A stretch of DNA of 64,000 nucleotides from Halorubrum alkaliphilum (GTDB lineage Archaea > Halobacteriota > Halobacteria > Halobacteriales > Haloferacaceae), in assembly GCF_017873815.1 (NCBI RefSeq), contig NZ_JAGGKQ010000017.1, positions 1-64,000 on the forward strand. Direction: 5' to 3'. Position numbers and translations under genes: made by a program. The notes below the pieces were generated by a model that saw nothing but the letters and a program-made list of their open reading frames with translations, was not told the origin of the DNA and made no database searches. Shown here piece by piece: positions 49,807 through 59,165 of the stretch (position 1 is its first letter; each line of letters begins with the position of its first letter).

Positions 49807-51006
49807 TCAGTGGCCGCCCGCGCCGCCTCCGCCGGTTCCGCCGCCTCCGCCGCCGCCGGCTCCATCGGATCCGCTCCCGGGCGCGTTCCGTCCGCCATCG
49901 GGCATTCCCTCGCCGTGAGCCGGATCGGCCGGGGGAACGAGCGGCGAGTCCGGATCGTCCGGGTCGAGTCGTCCCTTCTCGGCGCGGTTGACGGCACCGA
50001 TCCTGTCGACGACCGCATCCCGGAGATCGAAGAAGCGATCGGCGGCGTCCGTCGCCCGGAGCGCCGTCACCGGCTCGTCGGCGTCGCCGCCCGACCGGAT
50101 GTCCGGGTCCATCGGGACCTCGGCGAGCAGCGGCACGTCGTACTCCTCGGCGATCGCCGCGCCACCGCCGCTTCCGTACAACTCGTGTTCGTCGCCACAG
50201 CTCGGACACCGGAACGAACTCATGTTCTCGACGATCCCGAGCACCGGCGTCCCGCGGTCGAGGAACATCCGGATCCCCTTGCGAACGTCCTCCAAGGCGA
50301 TGTCCTCCGGCGTCGTCACGACCACCGCGCCCGTCACTGGCACGTTCTGGAGAAGCGTGAGCTGCTCGTCGCCGGTCCCCGGCGGCAGGTCGACGAGGAG
50401 GTAGTCGAGTTCGCCCCACTCCGTCTCCTCGATGAGCTCCGAGAGCAGCTTGTCGATCATCGGGCCGCGCAACAGTGCGGGGTCCGTGTCGTCCTCCGAG
50501 AGGAACGCCATGCTCATCAGCTTCATCCCGTCGGCCTCCGGCGGGACGATCCTCCCGTCCTCGGTCAATCCCGGTCGGGCCTCGATCCCGATCATCCCGG
50601 GGACGTTCGGGCCGTAGACGTCGGCGTCGAGCAGGCCGACGCGCGCGCCGGCCTCCGCGAGCGCGGTCGCGAGGTTCGTCGCGACCGTCGTCTTCCCGAC
50701 CCCGCCCTTCCCCGAGGCGATCGGGACGACGTTCCGAACGTCCGGAAGCGGGCTGTCCGAGTCCTCCCACGAGAGGCTCACGGTGATCTCCGGGTCGAGC
50801 CCGAGCGCCTCGACCTCCTCGCGGATACGGTCGCCCATCGCCTTCTCGTCGCCCGAGTACGGGGCGTTGAACGCGACGGCGACGGTCGCGACCCCGTCCT
50901 CGATACGGACGTCGTCTATCAGCCCGAGATCGGCGATATCACTGCCGAGGACGGGGTCCTCGACCGCACGGAGCCGTTCGCGGACCCGGTCGGCGTCAAC
51001 GGTCAT
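49807..51006 (-). CDS. Mrp/NBP35-type Fe-S carrier ATPase
   Basis: This is a scaffold or carrier ATPase that delivers Fe-S clusters to apoproteins. The 399-residue protein has a MIP18/DUF59 N-domain (residues 1-90), a deviant Walker A GKGGVGKTTVATNLA, DADVYGPNVPGM, LLVDLPPGTGDEQLTL, and the cluster-binding CPSC in SFRCPSCGDEHELYG. A glycine-rich tail (GAGGGGGGGTGGGGAGGH) is disordered. Its ATG overlaps the torD stop as ATGA, so it is the last gene of the molybdoenzyme operon and probably supplies clusters to its subunits. Confidence 0.93.
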   Translation of the reverse strand: MTVDADRVRERLRAVEDPVLGSDIADLGLIDDVRIEDGVATVAVAFNAPYSGDEKAMGDRIREEVEALGLDPEITVSLSWEDSDSPLPDVRNVVPIASGKGGVGKTTVATNLATALAEAGARVGLLDADVYGPNVPGMIGIEARPGLTEDGRIVPPEADGMKLMSMAFLSEDDTDPALLRGPMIDKLLSELIEETEWGELDYLLVDLPPGTGDEQLTLLQNVPVTGAVVVTTPEDIALEDVRKGIRMFLDRGTPVLGIVENMSSFRCPSCGDEHELYGSGGGAAIAEEYDVPLLAEVPMDPDIRSGGDADEPVTALRATDAADRFFDLRDAVVDRIGAVNRAEKGRLDPDDPDSPLVPPADPAHGEGMPDGGRNAPGSGSDGAGGGGGGGTGGGGAGGH

Positions 51007-51692
51007 CGGTTCTCACCACCTTCGAGCACCGCCACCAAGTCGTCGTCGGTCGAATCGAGCCGTTCGAGCCGCTCCGCGAGCCGCCGTCCGTCCGCTTCAA
51101 CGAACGACCGGGCCTCGTCCGCGAGCGCCGAGTAGAACGCCGTGTCGGCGTGTTCGCGCATGTTCTCGGCGAGCTCCGAGATCCACCGGCCGAGGTGCGC
51201 CGAGAGGAACTCGTACTGTCGTTCGAGACACCGCTCCGCGGCCTCGAACGCGCCCGCATCGAGCGCCTCGACCTCGGTGGCGACGAGCAGGTAGGTGAAC
51301 TCCAACTCCGCCGCGACGTGGTCGGCCGGCTCGTCGAGGTCGATATCGACGCCGGCCTCGCGGTACTCCGTCCGCACCCGCTCGGTCGCCTCGGTCATCA
51401 CCCGCGTCTCGTCGTCGACGTAGACCGACTCGTAGGGCGGGGCCAGCAGGTCGAACGGTCCGACGAACAGCCCAGCGTGGTCCAGTTTCAGCGAGTCCCG
51501 ATCCGGGACGGCCTCGCGCAGCCGTCCGACCGCGATCGAGACGTCGGCGTCGGTCGTCGCCTCCAACCCGTCCATCCCCCCGGCGTCGGGCGGCTGGAAC
51601 AGCGCCGCGAGGAGCCGGTACGTCTCCGCTCGCTGCCGCTCCGCGGCGATCCGGTCGTCGAGCGTGTCGGACATCGTGTGTGATAGTGTCAT
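51003..51692 (-). CDS. TorD/DmsD-type molybdoenzyme chaperone
   Basis: These chaperones bind the Tat signal peptide of molybdoenzymes and hold them until the cofactor is inserted. The 229-residue protein is all-helical: RAETYRLLAALFQPPDAGGM, LDHAGLFVGPFDLLAPPYES (the conserved LFVGP...PPYES motif), LEFTYLLVATEVEALDAG and the final helices. It is located between the molybdoenzyme gene (94 bp upstream) and mrp (4-bp overlap). The start is ATG 51692, with ATG 51674 as an alternative. Confidence 0.88.
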   Translation of the reverse strand: MTLSHTMSDTLDDRIAAERQRAETYRLLAALFQPPDAGGMDGLEATTDADVSIAVGRLREAVPDRDSLKLDHAGLFVGPFDLLAPPYESVYVDDETRVMTEATERVRTEYREAGVDIDLDEPADHVAAELEFTYLLVATEVEALDAGAFEAAERCLERQYEFLSAHLGRWISELAENMREHADTAFYSALADEARSFVEADGRRLAERLERLDSTDDDLVAVLEGGENR

Positions 51693-51786
51693 GAGTATCG
51701 GTCAGTTCTCGGGTACCGCGGTCGGGGGCACCGCCCCGGAAGTGGACCCGACGAGGAGCCGGATCCGAACGGAGCGGTTCGGCCAG

Positions 51787-54495
51787 TCATCGCGTCTCGA
51801 TGTCGACCCGTACGTCGCCGTAGAACACCGAACTCCCGCTGAGCCGGTCGTACTCCGCGCCGATGACGACGTTGTTCGATCCACCGCGGGCCTCGTCGCC
51901 GAACTCGTCGGACGCGACCCGGCCGTACGCCCAGTGGCCCTGTCCCCACGTCTTCGCGACGGTTCCGGGGCGGACGCCCTCCCAGAGTTTCGCCGTCGAC
52001 TCGATCTCGCCGACCGGCGACCGGATGCTGATCTCGTCGCCGTCCTCGATCCCCAGTCGGTCCGCGTCCCGGGGGTTGATCTTCGCGAGGTCCTTCCCCG
52101 GCTCATCGCCGGGATTGACGTCGTTGAACTCCTGTGCCCACGGGGTGTTCGCGGACCGGCCCTCACGGTTGAGGCGGTCCTTGTAATCGACGAAGTTGAA
52201 CGGGTAGTCGTCCTCGTCACCCATGTCGTACGGCTCCTCGTAGTGCGGGACGAACGCGTCGGGCGCGTCGGGATCGTCGACGCGACCCTGATAGTTACAC
52301 ACGTCGAGGACCGTGTCGACGTCCGTGTCGTGGCGTTCCGCGTGGCCTTCGAGCGCGTTCCGCAGGGTCTCGCCGTCGAACTCGAAGACGCCGGTGTCGG
52401 TGTCGAACTCGCCACCCTCCGAGGGCCAGCGGTGTCTGTACTCCCACTCGTCGGTGTGCCAGATGCCGCGCTCGCGGAACTCGACCCAGTCGTCGAACTC
52501 CTCGCCGCCGGGCCAGTCGAACTCGTTCTCTCGGTAGTCGGGGTCCCAGATCGGCCGTGTTCGGAGCTTGAGCGCGTTCCGCGAGAACGCCTGTGCGCGC
52601 AGTTCACGGCTCTCGAAGTCGTCGCCGGGGATCTCCTCGCGGAGGCTCCGCCCCGATTCGGGATCCGGGTACTCGGTCTCGAAGAACGCCAGTAGGTTCT
52701 CGAAGCCCCTGTCGGCGAGCGCTTCGGCCAACAGGTACGGGATCTCCGTCTCGTCGGTCTTGACGTCCCACAGCCGGCCGTTCTCGAGCACGTCCTCCGG
52801 ATCGTCGGGATCGTCGGCCATCACGGGCGTGTGGAGGTTGATCGTCCTGTAGCCCGCGCCGGTGGACCGGAGCTGGCCCCACCGTTCGAACTGGTGGTGG
52901 GTCGCCGGGAGGACGACGTCGGCGAACCACGCCGTCTCGCTGGCGTGGGTCTCGATCGTCGCGTGGAACGGGATCTCCGCGAGCGCCTCCTCCCAGCGCT
53001 GGCTCTCGGGGTTCGAGAACGCGAAGTTATTCCAGTACGAGATCAGGACCTCGATCTCGTTGGGGTCCTCGTCGAGGATCCCGTCGGCGGCGTTGTTGGT
53101 GACGACGCCGCCGCCGGACTCGCCGTCCTTGAGCGCCGGGAACTCCAGTCGACCGCGCTGGTCGATCTTCTCGTGGTCCAGTCCGGCCTCGGCGACCTCG
53201 TCGACGTACTCGTCGGGCGCGGGCAGATCCTCGACGCCGGTGCTCGGCGCGTAGAGCGTCCCGCCGCGGTTCCCGACCGACCCGACGAGCCCGTTGAGCG
53301 CGTGGATCGCCATCGCCGTGTAGCTGCCCCGAACCTGCATACAGGGACCGCCGCCGAGCCACGAGATCGCGTTCGGCCCCGCCTCCGCGAAGCCGGTCGC
53401 AACGCGTTCGATCTGCTCGGCCGGAACGCCCGCCTCGTCGGCGGCCCACTCCGGCTCCTTGTCGTACAGCTCCTCGTTCCACCACTCGATCACGCCCCGG
53501 CTGTTCTCGGACTCCTCGAACGTCTCCGGGTCGACCCGCTCGCCCGGCACGAACCGGTTCTCGCCGTCCTCGAACTCGCCGACGAACTCGCGGTTCCAGA
53601 GGCCGTCCCGGAGGATGACGTGCGCCATCGCCGAGGCGAGCGCCCCGTCGTGTCCCGGCTCGACCGGGAGCCACTCGTCGGACTTCGTCGCCGTCGAGGA
53701 GAGCCGCGGCTCGACGACCGCGACGGTCGCACGGTCGAGTAAGTCACCGAACTCGTTGGAGTAGTGGGACACCTGCCGGTTCGCCGAGATGGGGTCGGCT
53801 CCCCACGCGAGGACGTAGCGCGACTGCTGGACGTCGTACTGCCGGTAGCTCCACTCACCCTCGGTGTACATCGGGCCGAACTTCTCGGCTTCCGCACAGA
53901 TCGCGCTGTGGGAGATGTTGTTCGGCGAGCCGATGATCTGCGGCAGGTAGCTGTAGAGGATCGGCCGGAGGTAGGTGTATCGCCCGCGCGTCACCATGAA
54001 CGTCTCCGGCTCCCCGTTCTCACGGAGCTCCATGATCCGGTCGGCGATCTCGCCGATGGCCTCCTCCCACGAGATCGGCTCGAACTCGGGGTCGACGTCC
54101 CGACCCTTCTCGGGGTTGGTCCGGCGCATCGGCTGGGTGATCCGGTCGGGATCGTACAGCTGCTGGATCCCGAGGTCCTGTCGCGGGCAGTCGTTCGTCC
54201 CGTGGATCCGCGAGTCCTCGTGGCCCCGGGTCCGGAGCACGCGGTCGGTCTCGTCGTCGACGAGGACCTGTGCCGCACACCACGAGGTACAGCCCGCGCA
54301 GGTGCTCGGCCTCCAGTCGCCGGTGTGCTCGACCAGATCGGTCCGTCCGTCCTCCGCCTGCGCCAGCGGCGTGAGGCTGGTCAGGCTACTCCCAAGGCCG
54401 GCCGCGACCGCGCCGACCGCCCCCGCTTTCATCACGTCTCTGCGCCCGATCCAGAGGTCGGTGTCGTCGTCGTCCGTGGTATCGTGTTGGCTCAT
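51787..54495 (-). CDS. Tat-exported molybdopterin oxidoreductase (PsrA/PhsA/TtrA-like)
   Basis: This is the catalytic subunit of a respiratory reductase. The product is 902 residues. The Tat signal GRRDVMKAGAVGAVAAGLG lies near residues 18-36. The 4Fe-4S cluster has Cys66, Cys69, Cys73 and Cys103 (CAGCTSWC, CPRQ). The molybdenum ligand is probably Cys200 in HSAICAEAEKFG. A Cys ligand with an NrfD anchor points to the polysulfide/thiosulfate/tetrathionate/arsenate group rather than DmsA (Ser ligand); the substrate cannot be read from the sequence. It lies 4 bp downstream of the Fe-S subunit gene. The C-terminal domain holds AKINPRDADRLGIEDGDEIS. Confidence 0.88.
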   Translation of the reverse strand: MSQHDTTDDDDTDLWIGRRDVMKAGAVGAVAAGLGSSLTSLTPLAQAEDGRTDLVEHTGDWRPSTCAGCTSWCAAQVLVDDETDRVLRTRGHEDSRIHGTNDCPRQDLGIQQLYDPDRITQPMRRTNPEKGRDVDPEFEPISWEEAIGEIADRIMELRENGEPETFMVTRGRYTYLRPILYSYLPQIIGSPNNISHSAICAEAEKFGPMYTEGEWSYRQYDVQQSRYVLAWGADPISANRQVSHYSNEFGDLLDRATVAVVEPRLSSTATKSDEWLPVEPGHDGALASAMAHVILRDGLWNREFVGEFEDGENRFVPGERVDPETFEESENSRGVIEWWNEELYDKEPEWAADEAGVPAEQIERVATGFAEAGPNAISWLGGGPCMQVRGSYTAMAIHALNGLVGSVGNRGGTLYAPSTGVEDLPAPDEYVDEVAEAGLDHEKIDQRGRLEFPALKDGESGGGVVTNNAADGILDEDPNEIEVLISYWNNFAFSNPESQRWEEALAEIPFHATIETHASETAWFADVVLPATHHQFERWGQLRSTGAGYRTINLHTPVMADDPDDPEDVLENGRLWDVKTDETEIPYLLAEALADRGFENLLAFFETEYPDPESGRSLREEIPGDDFESRELRAQAFSRNALKLRTRPIWDPDYRENEFDWPGGEEFDDWVEFRERGIWHTDEWEYRHRWPSEGGEFDTDTGVFEFDGETLRNALEGHAERHDTDVDTVLDVCNYQGRVDDPDAPDAFVPHYEEPYDMGDEDDYPFNFVDYKDRLNREGRSANTPWAQEFNDVNPGDEPGKDLAKINPRDADRLGIEDGDEISIRSPVGEIESTAKLWEGVRPGTVAKTWGQGHWAYGRVASDEFGDEARGGSNNVVIGAEYDRLSGSSVFYGDVRVDIETR

Positions 54496-54499
54496 TGTT

Positions 54500-55315
54500 T
54501 CAGTCCCCCAGTCCGGGTTCGCCGGTTCCTCGCTCGTAGCTGCCGCCGTTGTAGTCGCGCACGTAGTTCACGCTCGGCTCCGTTCCCTCGTCCGCCTTCA
54601 GCACGTCCGGGTTGTACTTCGCGAGGACTTCGTTGACCGTGCTGTCGGGGTCGTTGCGGTCGCCGAAGATCCGCGCCTCACAGGGACACTCCTCGACGCA
54701 TCGCGGGAGCTCGTCCCGCTCCAGCCGGTGAACACAGAAGTTACACTTCTCGACGATCCCCTTGTAGCGCGTCGGGTGTTCGGTCTCGCTGACCTCGCGG
54801 TTCGGGTTGTAGTACGCCGGTGCGTCGACGTCGTCGTCGACGCCGGCGCGGTCCTTGACCGCCCTGGCGGACGCCGTCCCGCTCTCGATGGTCGCCTCCT
54901 CGCTTTCCCACGTCGGGTGTGGGTCCTCCTCGTTGAGGTGGATCTCGTCGTAGGGGCAGTTGATCATACAGGACTTACAGCCGATGCACGTCTCGTGGTC
55001 GTGCATCGTGATGCCGCCCTTCCCCTTGTGGAGCGCGCTCGTCGGACAGCCCTCCGCACACGGCGCGTCATCACACTGGTTGCAAAGCGTCGGCGTGTAC
55101 TCGTAGCTGACGTTCGGGAACTCGCCGTTCGTCTCGATGATCCGGCTGGAGTACGCCATTCCCTCCTGGAGGTTGTTCTCCTGTGCACAGCCGATGTTAC
55201 AGGCCCCACAGCCGGTACATCGCTGAAGGTCGATGACCATGCTCAGGTCGACCCCCTCGCCGTCGAGGGTCGTCGTTTCGAGCTCGGCGTCGAGCGACTC
55301 GGATTCGCTACTCAT
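54500..55315 (-). CDS. Four-cluster ferredoxin-type electron-transfer subunit (PsrB/DmsB-like)
   Basis: It passes electrons from the membrane anchor to the molybdenum subunit. The 271-residue protein has four groups of cysteines: RCTGCGACNIGCAQENN, CNQCDDAPCAEGCP, CIGCKSCMINCPYDE, and CNFCVH with LPRCVEECPCEARIFGD, as in DmsB/PsrB. An inserted acidic stretch (~residues 140-175) is specific to this lineage. ATG 55315 overlaps the end of the anchor gene by 8 bp, and it ends 4 bp before the molybdoenzyme gene, so all three are coupled. Confidence 0.93.
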   Translation of the reverse strand: MSSESESLDAELETTTLDGEGVDLSMVIDLQRCTGCGACNIGCAQENNLQEGMAYSSRIIETNGEFPNVSYEYTPTLCNQCDDAPCAEGCPTSALHKGKGGITMHDHETCIGCKSCMINCPYDEIHLNEEDPHPTWESEEATIESGTASARAVKDRAGVDDDVDAPAYYNPNREVSETEHPTRYKGIVEKCNFCVHRLERDELPRCVEECPCEARIFGDRNDPDSTVNEVLAKYNPDVLKADEGTEPSVNYVRDYNGGSYERGTGEPGLGD

Positions 55316-56555
55316 CGGTCTCACCTCCGTCGGGTACGTGGGTCGTGTGACTCATCGTGTCCTCCTCGTGGTGGGGGAGTTCGTCGAGATCGAACAGGGC
55401 TCGGCCGGCGGTGTACAGTCCGGCGAACAGGGCGAACCCCATGACGACGATGGCGAGTTCCGCCGCGGAGGGGGCGTAACTCGCGATCGGGAACTGGTTC
55501 GAGGGGTCGTTCGTCAGCGCGACGACCTGTCCGCCGAGCACGAACTCGAGCCGGCTGACGAACATCCCGACGAGTACCAGCACCGACGCCGCGAGGACGC
55601 CGCCGACGGTCCGGGTTCTCGGGACGGCCATGAGCACCATCGGGACGAGCAGACCGACGCCCATGCCGATGCCGACGGCCCACAGCCCGGTACCCCCGAA
55701 CAGCATCTGTTGGTGTGCCGTCGCGAGCGCCTCGTTGGTCGCGGTCAGCCCGTACGCGTGTCGGAGCCCCGTCACCAGGAACACCGCGGCCGTGGCGACG
55801 CCGAGGTACTTCCCGAGCGTTCGGGTGATCAACTCCTCGCTCACGACCGCTTCGGTCGCCGACGAGAGCTTCCGTTCGATGACGGTGACGGCGGTGATCA
55901 GGGCGACGCCCGACGCCACCGCGGTCACCAGCAGGAAGACCGACGCGAACAGCCCGCCGTAGTAGGGGCGTGCCTCGGCGGTTCCGAAGATCGCGCCCAA
56001 CGTTGCTCCCGCGAGGATCGGCGCGATCAGCGCCACGACCGCCACCGTCCGCGAGAGCCTCCTCGGCGGGTCGTCGACGCGGTCGATGAGGACGAACTCC
56101 GCGACCAGCGCGCCGCCGTACACCGAGTACAGGACGATCATCCACCACATCGGCGCGGACGGGTTCGGCGAGAGCACCATCGCCGGGATCGCGCGGACGG
56201 GCTGGCCGAGTCCGGCCATGATCACCGCGCCGCCCGCCGCGAGCGTGATCAGCGACAGCAGGACACCACGCTTGACGAGCGGTTCATATCTCTCCATGCC
56301 GAAGACGCTCGACAGCGAGGTGATCCCGATGCAGATACCCGTGCTCAACAGCGCGAAGAACACGTACGTGGAGATGAGGATCCCCCACGGTACCTGGCCC
56401 GTGATCCCCAGTACGCTCGTCCCCTCGATGAGGGTGACCAGGACGCCGTACCCGCCGATCAGGAACCCGAGCCCGATAAACGCGAGCCACGCGTAGTACC
56501 GCTTCCCGCTCGATTTGAGGCTACTAACGACCGTTTCGCCCTCGGCGTGGCTCAT
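55308..56555 (-). CDS. NrfD-type membrane anchor of the reductase
   Basis: This is the quinone-interacting membrane subunit. The 415-residue protein has about ten hydrophobic segments starting at YYAWLAFIGLGFLIGGYGVL; the NrfD/PsrC features ISTYVFFALLSTGICIGITS, PMWWMIVLYSVYGGALVAEF and SRLEFVLGGQ are visible. It takes electrons from menaquinol for the Fe-S subunit. ATG 56555 is used; the frame runs on upstream to 56741 but through low-complexity sequence. It is the first gene of the operon. Its ~260-bp upstream region contains several AT-rich boxes and a TTCCA-N7-TGGAA dyad near 56717-56733 that may bind a regulator. Confidence 0.9.
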   Translation of the reverse strand: MSHAEGETVVSSLKSSGKRYYAWLAFIGLGFLIGGYGVLVTLIEGTSVLGITGQVPWGILISTYVFFALLSTGICIGITSLSSVFGMERYEPLVKRGVLLSLITLAAGGAVIMAGLGQPVRAIPAMVLSPNPSAPMWWMIVLYSVYGGALVAEFVLIDRVDDPPRRLSRTVAVVALIAPILAGATLGAIFGTAEARPYYGGLFASVFLLVTAVASGVALITAVTVIERKLSSATEAVVSEELITRTLGKYLGVATAAVFLVTGLRHAYGLTATNEALATAHQQMLFGGTGLWAVGIGMGVGLLVPMVLMAVPRTRTVGGVLAASVLVLVGMFVSRLEFVLGGQVVALTNDPSNQFPIASYAPSAAELAIVVMGFALFAGLYTAGRALFDLDELPHHEEDTMSHTTHVPDGGETDE

Positions 56556-56814
56556 CCCATCACCCCGGATCGGAACCGACCGTCTCCTCGTGAGACGGGC
56601 ACGTCTCCGCGTCGTCTCCGCGGTCCGCCGATCGACCCGAACGCTTCGATAGTGGACATTGTACCCCTCCACGTCGACGTTTCCGGATCGAACATATAAA
56701 CTCGGATCCGTGTTCCAACATCTGTGGAATCCCTCATACAAAGACCCGAATTATGGAGGGTTATTTATCCTGCTGGCGACCGGCGTGAGCACACCGGTCG
56801 GCTTTCTCGCGTCG

Positions 56815-58041
56815 TCAGTCGTCGACGACCTCGATTCGGCCCGTCATCCCGGCGGCCTGGTGGGGTCGGCACAGGTACTCGTCGGTGCCCGGGTCGGTGA
56901 AGCGGTGTTCGAAGACGTGGCCCGCCTCGCCGACCGGGTCGCCGGAGTCGAACTCGCCGTCGACGGCGGTGACCGTGTGTGCGCCACCCTCGCCGGTCCA
57001 CTCCCAGCGGACGGTCGTTCCGGGATCGATCCGGAGGCCCGTCGGGGCGAACGCGAGGCCGTCATCGCCGGCACCGACGTCGACGACCGCGGTGGCTTGG
57101 CCGGTCGCGTCGCGGACCGATCCGGTCTCGTCGTCGTCTCGGTCGCTCTCGTCGTCCGGGTCGTCCGCGGCGGCCTCGGCCTCGTCGAGCCAGTCGGGCT
57201 CCGGGACGGTCACCGGTCGGTCGTACTCGCCGGCGGCGTCCTGGATGAACCGTGCGCCCGCCTCGCTCTCGAACTCCGCGTCGATGGCGACGACGACGCC
57301 CTCGGTGTCGACCGCCGCGGTACACCGCAGTGGGGTCAGGTCCTCCCCGATCGGGTCGTCGCCGTCGAAGCGGTCGGCCTCGACGAGATAGCGTTCCCTG
57401 TCGCCGTCCCACCGTGGCTCGTCGAAGACCAGTTCCTGGCCGAACTCGTGGTAGAACTCCAAGAGGCTCTCGACGAGCGTCCGCATCTCCGGGTAGGAGC
57501 CGGACCCGACCCCGTAGTCCGGCTCCCCATCGAGTTGGCGTCTCCAGGCGTACTCGTCGTCCCGGACGAACTCCTCGTTGTCCTCGAACAGCTCCTGATC
57601 CACGTCGGCGTCGATGTCGGCCTCGGGGTCGATACCGTCCAGCACGCCGTGGTCTCCGATCAGCGTTCGGAGTCGACCGACCTCCGCCTCCGGGTCGCCG
57701 CGGAGGCCGACCCCGAGATCGACGTCCTCGGCGTCGTCGTCCGGGCCGAGGAAGGTCGTCACGCCGCCGAGCGCGACCGGCGAGTCGGAGAGGGCGTCGA
57801 GCGTGGCGGTGAGCGCGGCGTCGGGATCGAAGCCGTCCGCCACCGTCGCGGGCGGGTCGTCGGGCTCCTCGCGGGGGTCGTCCGGGTCGTCGTCCTCGCG
57901 GGGGTCGTCGGCGGGCTCGTCCTCGCGGGGGTCGTCGGCGGGCTCGTCCTCGACGCAGCCGGCGAGGGCCGCGAGGACGCCGAGCGAGGCGGAGCCGCCG
58001 AGCAGTCGTCGTCGGGAAACACGGGGGTGATCGTTCGCCAT
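56815..58041 (-). CDS. Tat lipoprotein with C-terminal halocyanin (type 1 copper) domain
   Basis: The 408-residue exported protein starts with SRRRLLGGSASLGVLAALAG and a cysteine (AGC lipobox), giving a Tat-exported, lipid-anchored protein. A disordered acidic tandem repeat (EDEPADDPR, twice, 27-bp unit near 57888-57955) follows, then a domain of ~230 residues I cannot assign. The last ~100 residues are a halocyanin-like copper domain: GGAHTVTAVDG (His ligand), EYLCRPHQAAGM (Cys, His, Met ligands). It may carry electrons at the membrane. It lies upstream of the reductase operon on the same strand, but with about 260 bp between. Confidence 0.82.
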   Translation of the reverse strand: MANDHPRVSRRRLLGGSASLGVLAALAGCVEDEPADDPREDEPADDPREDDDPDDPREEPDDPPATVADGFDPDAALTATLDALSDSPVALGGVTTFLGPDDDAEDVDLGVGLRGDPEAEVGRLRTLIGDHGVLDGIDPEADIDADVDQELFEDNEEFVRDDEYAWRRQLDGEPDYGVGSGSYPEMRTLVESLLEFYHEFGQELVFDEPRWDGDRERYLVEADRFDGDDPIGEDLTPLRCTAAVDTEGVVVAIDAEFESEAGARFIQDAAGEYDRPVTVPEPDWLDEAEAAADDPDDESDRDDDETGSVRDATGQATAVVDVGAGDDGLAFAPTGLRIDPGTTVRWEWTGEGGAHTVTAVDGEFDSGDPVGEAGHVFEHRFTDPGTDEYLCRPHQAAGMTGRIEVVDD

Positions 58042-58109
58042 ATCGACACGTCCGGGTCGAACCAAATAATCCTACTGCCGGTCGCGTTCGTCGCTTGCGG
58101 CGAGGATCG

Positions 58110-58252
58110 GTCGTCGCCGACCTCGATTTCGGTGCACGTCTCGCCGCCCACGTGGGGCTCACGGACGGACTCGTCGACGCCGGGGTCGAGGAACCAGCGT
58201 CGGGGACGTGGTCCGCGTCGCCGACAGGGCTGCCGGAGTCGACCTCGCCGCC
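58110..58252 (-). pseudogene. Frameshifted fragment of a second halocyanin domain
   Basis: On the minus strand one frame reads GGEVDSGSPVGDADHV and, after a single-base shift, the next reads WFLDPGVDESVREPHVGG and then EIEVGDD. Together these match the end of the intact halocyanin domain next door (GEFDSGDPVGEAGHVFEHRF, TDPGTDEYLCRPHQAAGM, IEVVDD). The copper Cys and Met are replaced, and the fragment has no start, so it is a decayed duplicate. The rest of the gap 58042-58361 shows no gene; it holds the promoters of both neighbours. Confidence 0.65.
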
Positions 58253-58361
58253 AGGCGGCGACGGGAGCCGTCGGGTCGGGGTCCCGGTGCGTTTCGGGGG
58301 GTTCTCACGCGCGATAGCCCGCCCGGTACGCTTACCATCGCTCGGGGCCGTAGCCGTCGGT

Positions 58362-59045
58362 ATGTATCGGAGACGACTCCTCGCTGGGATCGCGGCGTCG
58401 GGGGCAGTCGGGCTGGCCGGGTGTCTCGGGGGCGAGGACGGCCATCGGTTCGACGCGGAGCCGGCGAGCGTGCCGGCCGCGTCGCTGTCGGCGGCCGGGT
58501 ACGAGGGCGAGGAGCCGGAGTCGTTCAGCATCGACGAGGAGGTCGACGTGCCGGTCGTGGGCGGTCGGGTGTCGGTGACGACGTGGATCGCGGGCTACGA
58601 GAACGCCTCGCGGGGGGCGTCGCTGTTCGTCGCGAGCACGCCGAACGCGACGGTCGCCGGCCGGTCGGTGAACCCCCTCGTGCGGGCGGACGACGTGGAG
58701 CTGCTCCGGCGACTGCTGGACCGGGGCGACGACGGGGTCGACGGCGACGACGTGGACGAGTTGGCGGAGCGGGAGTCGCGGACCGTGGCGATCCTCGGGC
58801 AGGAGACGACCGTGACGACGTTCGAGGCGCAGGTCGACCTCGACGTCGACGGGGACGTGTCGGTCGAGGGAACGGATGGGAGCGACGGAGAGGGCGACGA
58901 GATCGGCGAGGGGGCGGTGCCCGCGTTCGTTCACGTCGCGACGGTGGAGCACCGTGACGACGTCGTCCTGCTCGTGGGGACGCATCCGAAGTCGGTCGAC
59001 GAGGCGGAGACGCTGGCGTCGTTGATGGCCGACGTGGAGCACTAG
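58362..59045 (+). CDS. DUF6517-like Tat lipoprotein
   Basis: The 227-residue protein starts YRRRLLAGIAASGAVGLAGC, a Tat signal with AGC lipobox. The mature part (ESFSIDEEVDVPVVGGRVSV, TTWIAGYENASRGASLFVAS, then EQETTV-like GQETTVTTFEAQVDLDV) resembles the haloarchaeal DUF6517 family, of unknown function. It is predicted to be anchored at the outer face of the membrane. The frame extends upstream to 58095, but ATG 58362 gives the signal peptide directly. Confidence 0.8.
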   Translation: MYRRRLLAGIAASGAVGLAGCLGGEDGHRFDAEPASVPAASLSAAGYEGEEPESFSIDEEVDVPVVGGRVSVTTWIAGYENASRGASLFVASTPNATVAGRSVNPLVRADDVELLRRLLDRGDDGVDGDDVDELAERESRTVAILGQETTVTTFEAQVDLDVDGDVSVEGTDGSDGEGDEIGEGAVPAFVHVATVEHRDDVVLLVGTHPKSVDEAETLASLMADVEH

Positions 59046-59165
59046 ATCGTCGTCGACGCCGGATCGGCTGCCGTCCGTGGACGGTCTCCGTGGTTGACCC
59101 CGCCCCCGTCCGGGTCGTCAGCATCGGTAGCGTCCGCGTTACCGTCGTCGTCCTCGGCTGGCTCG

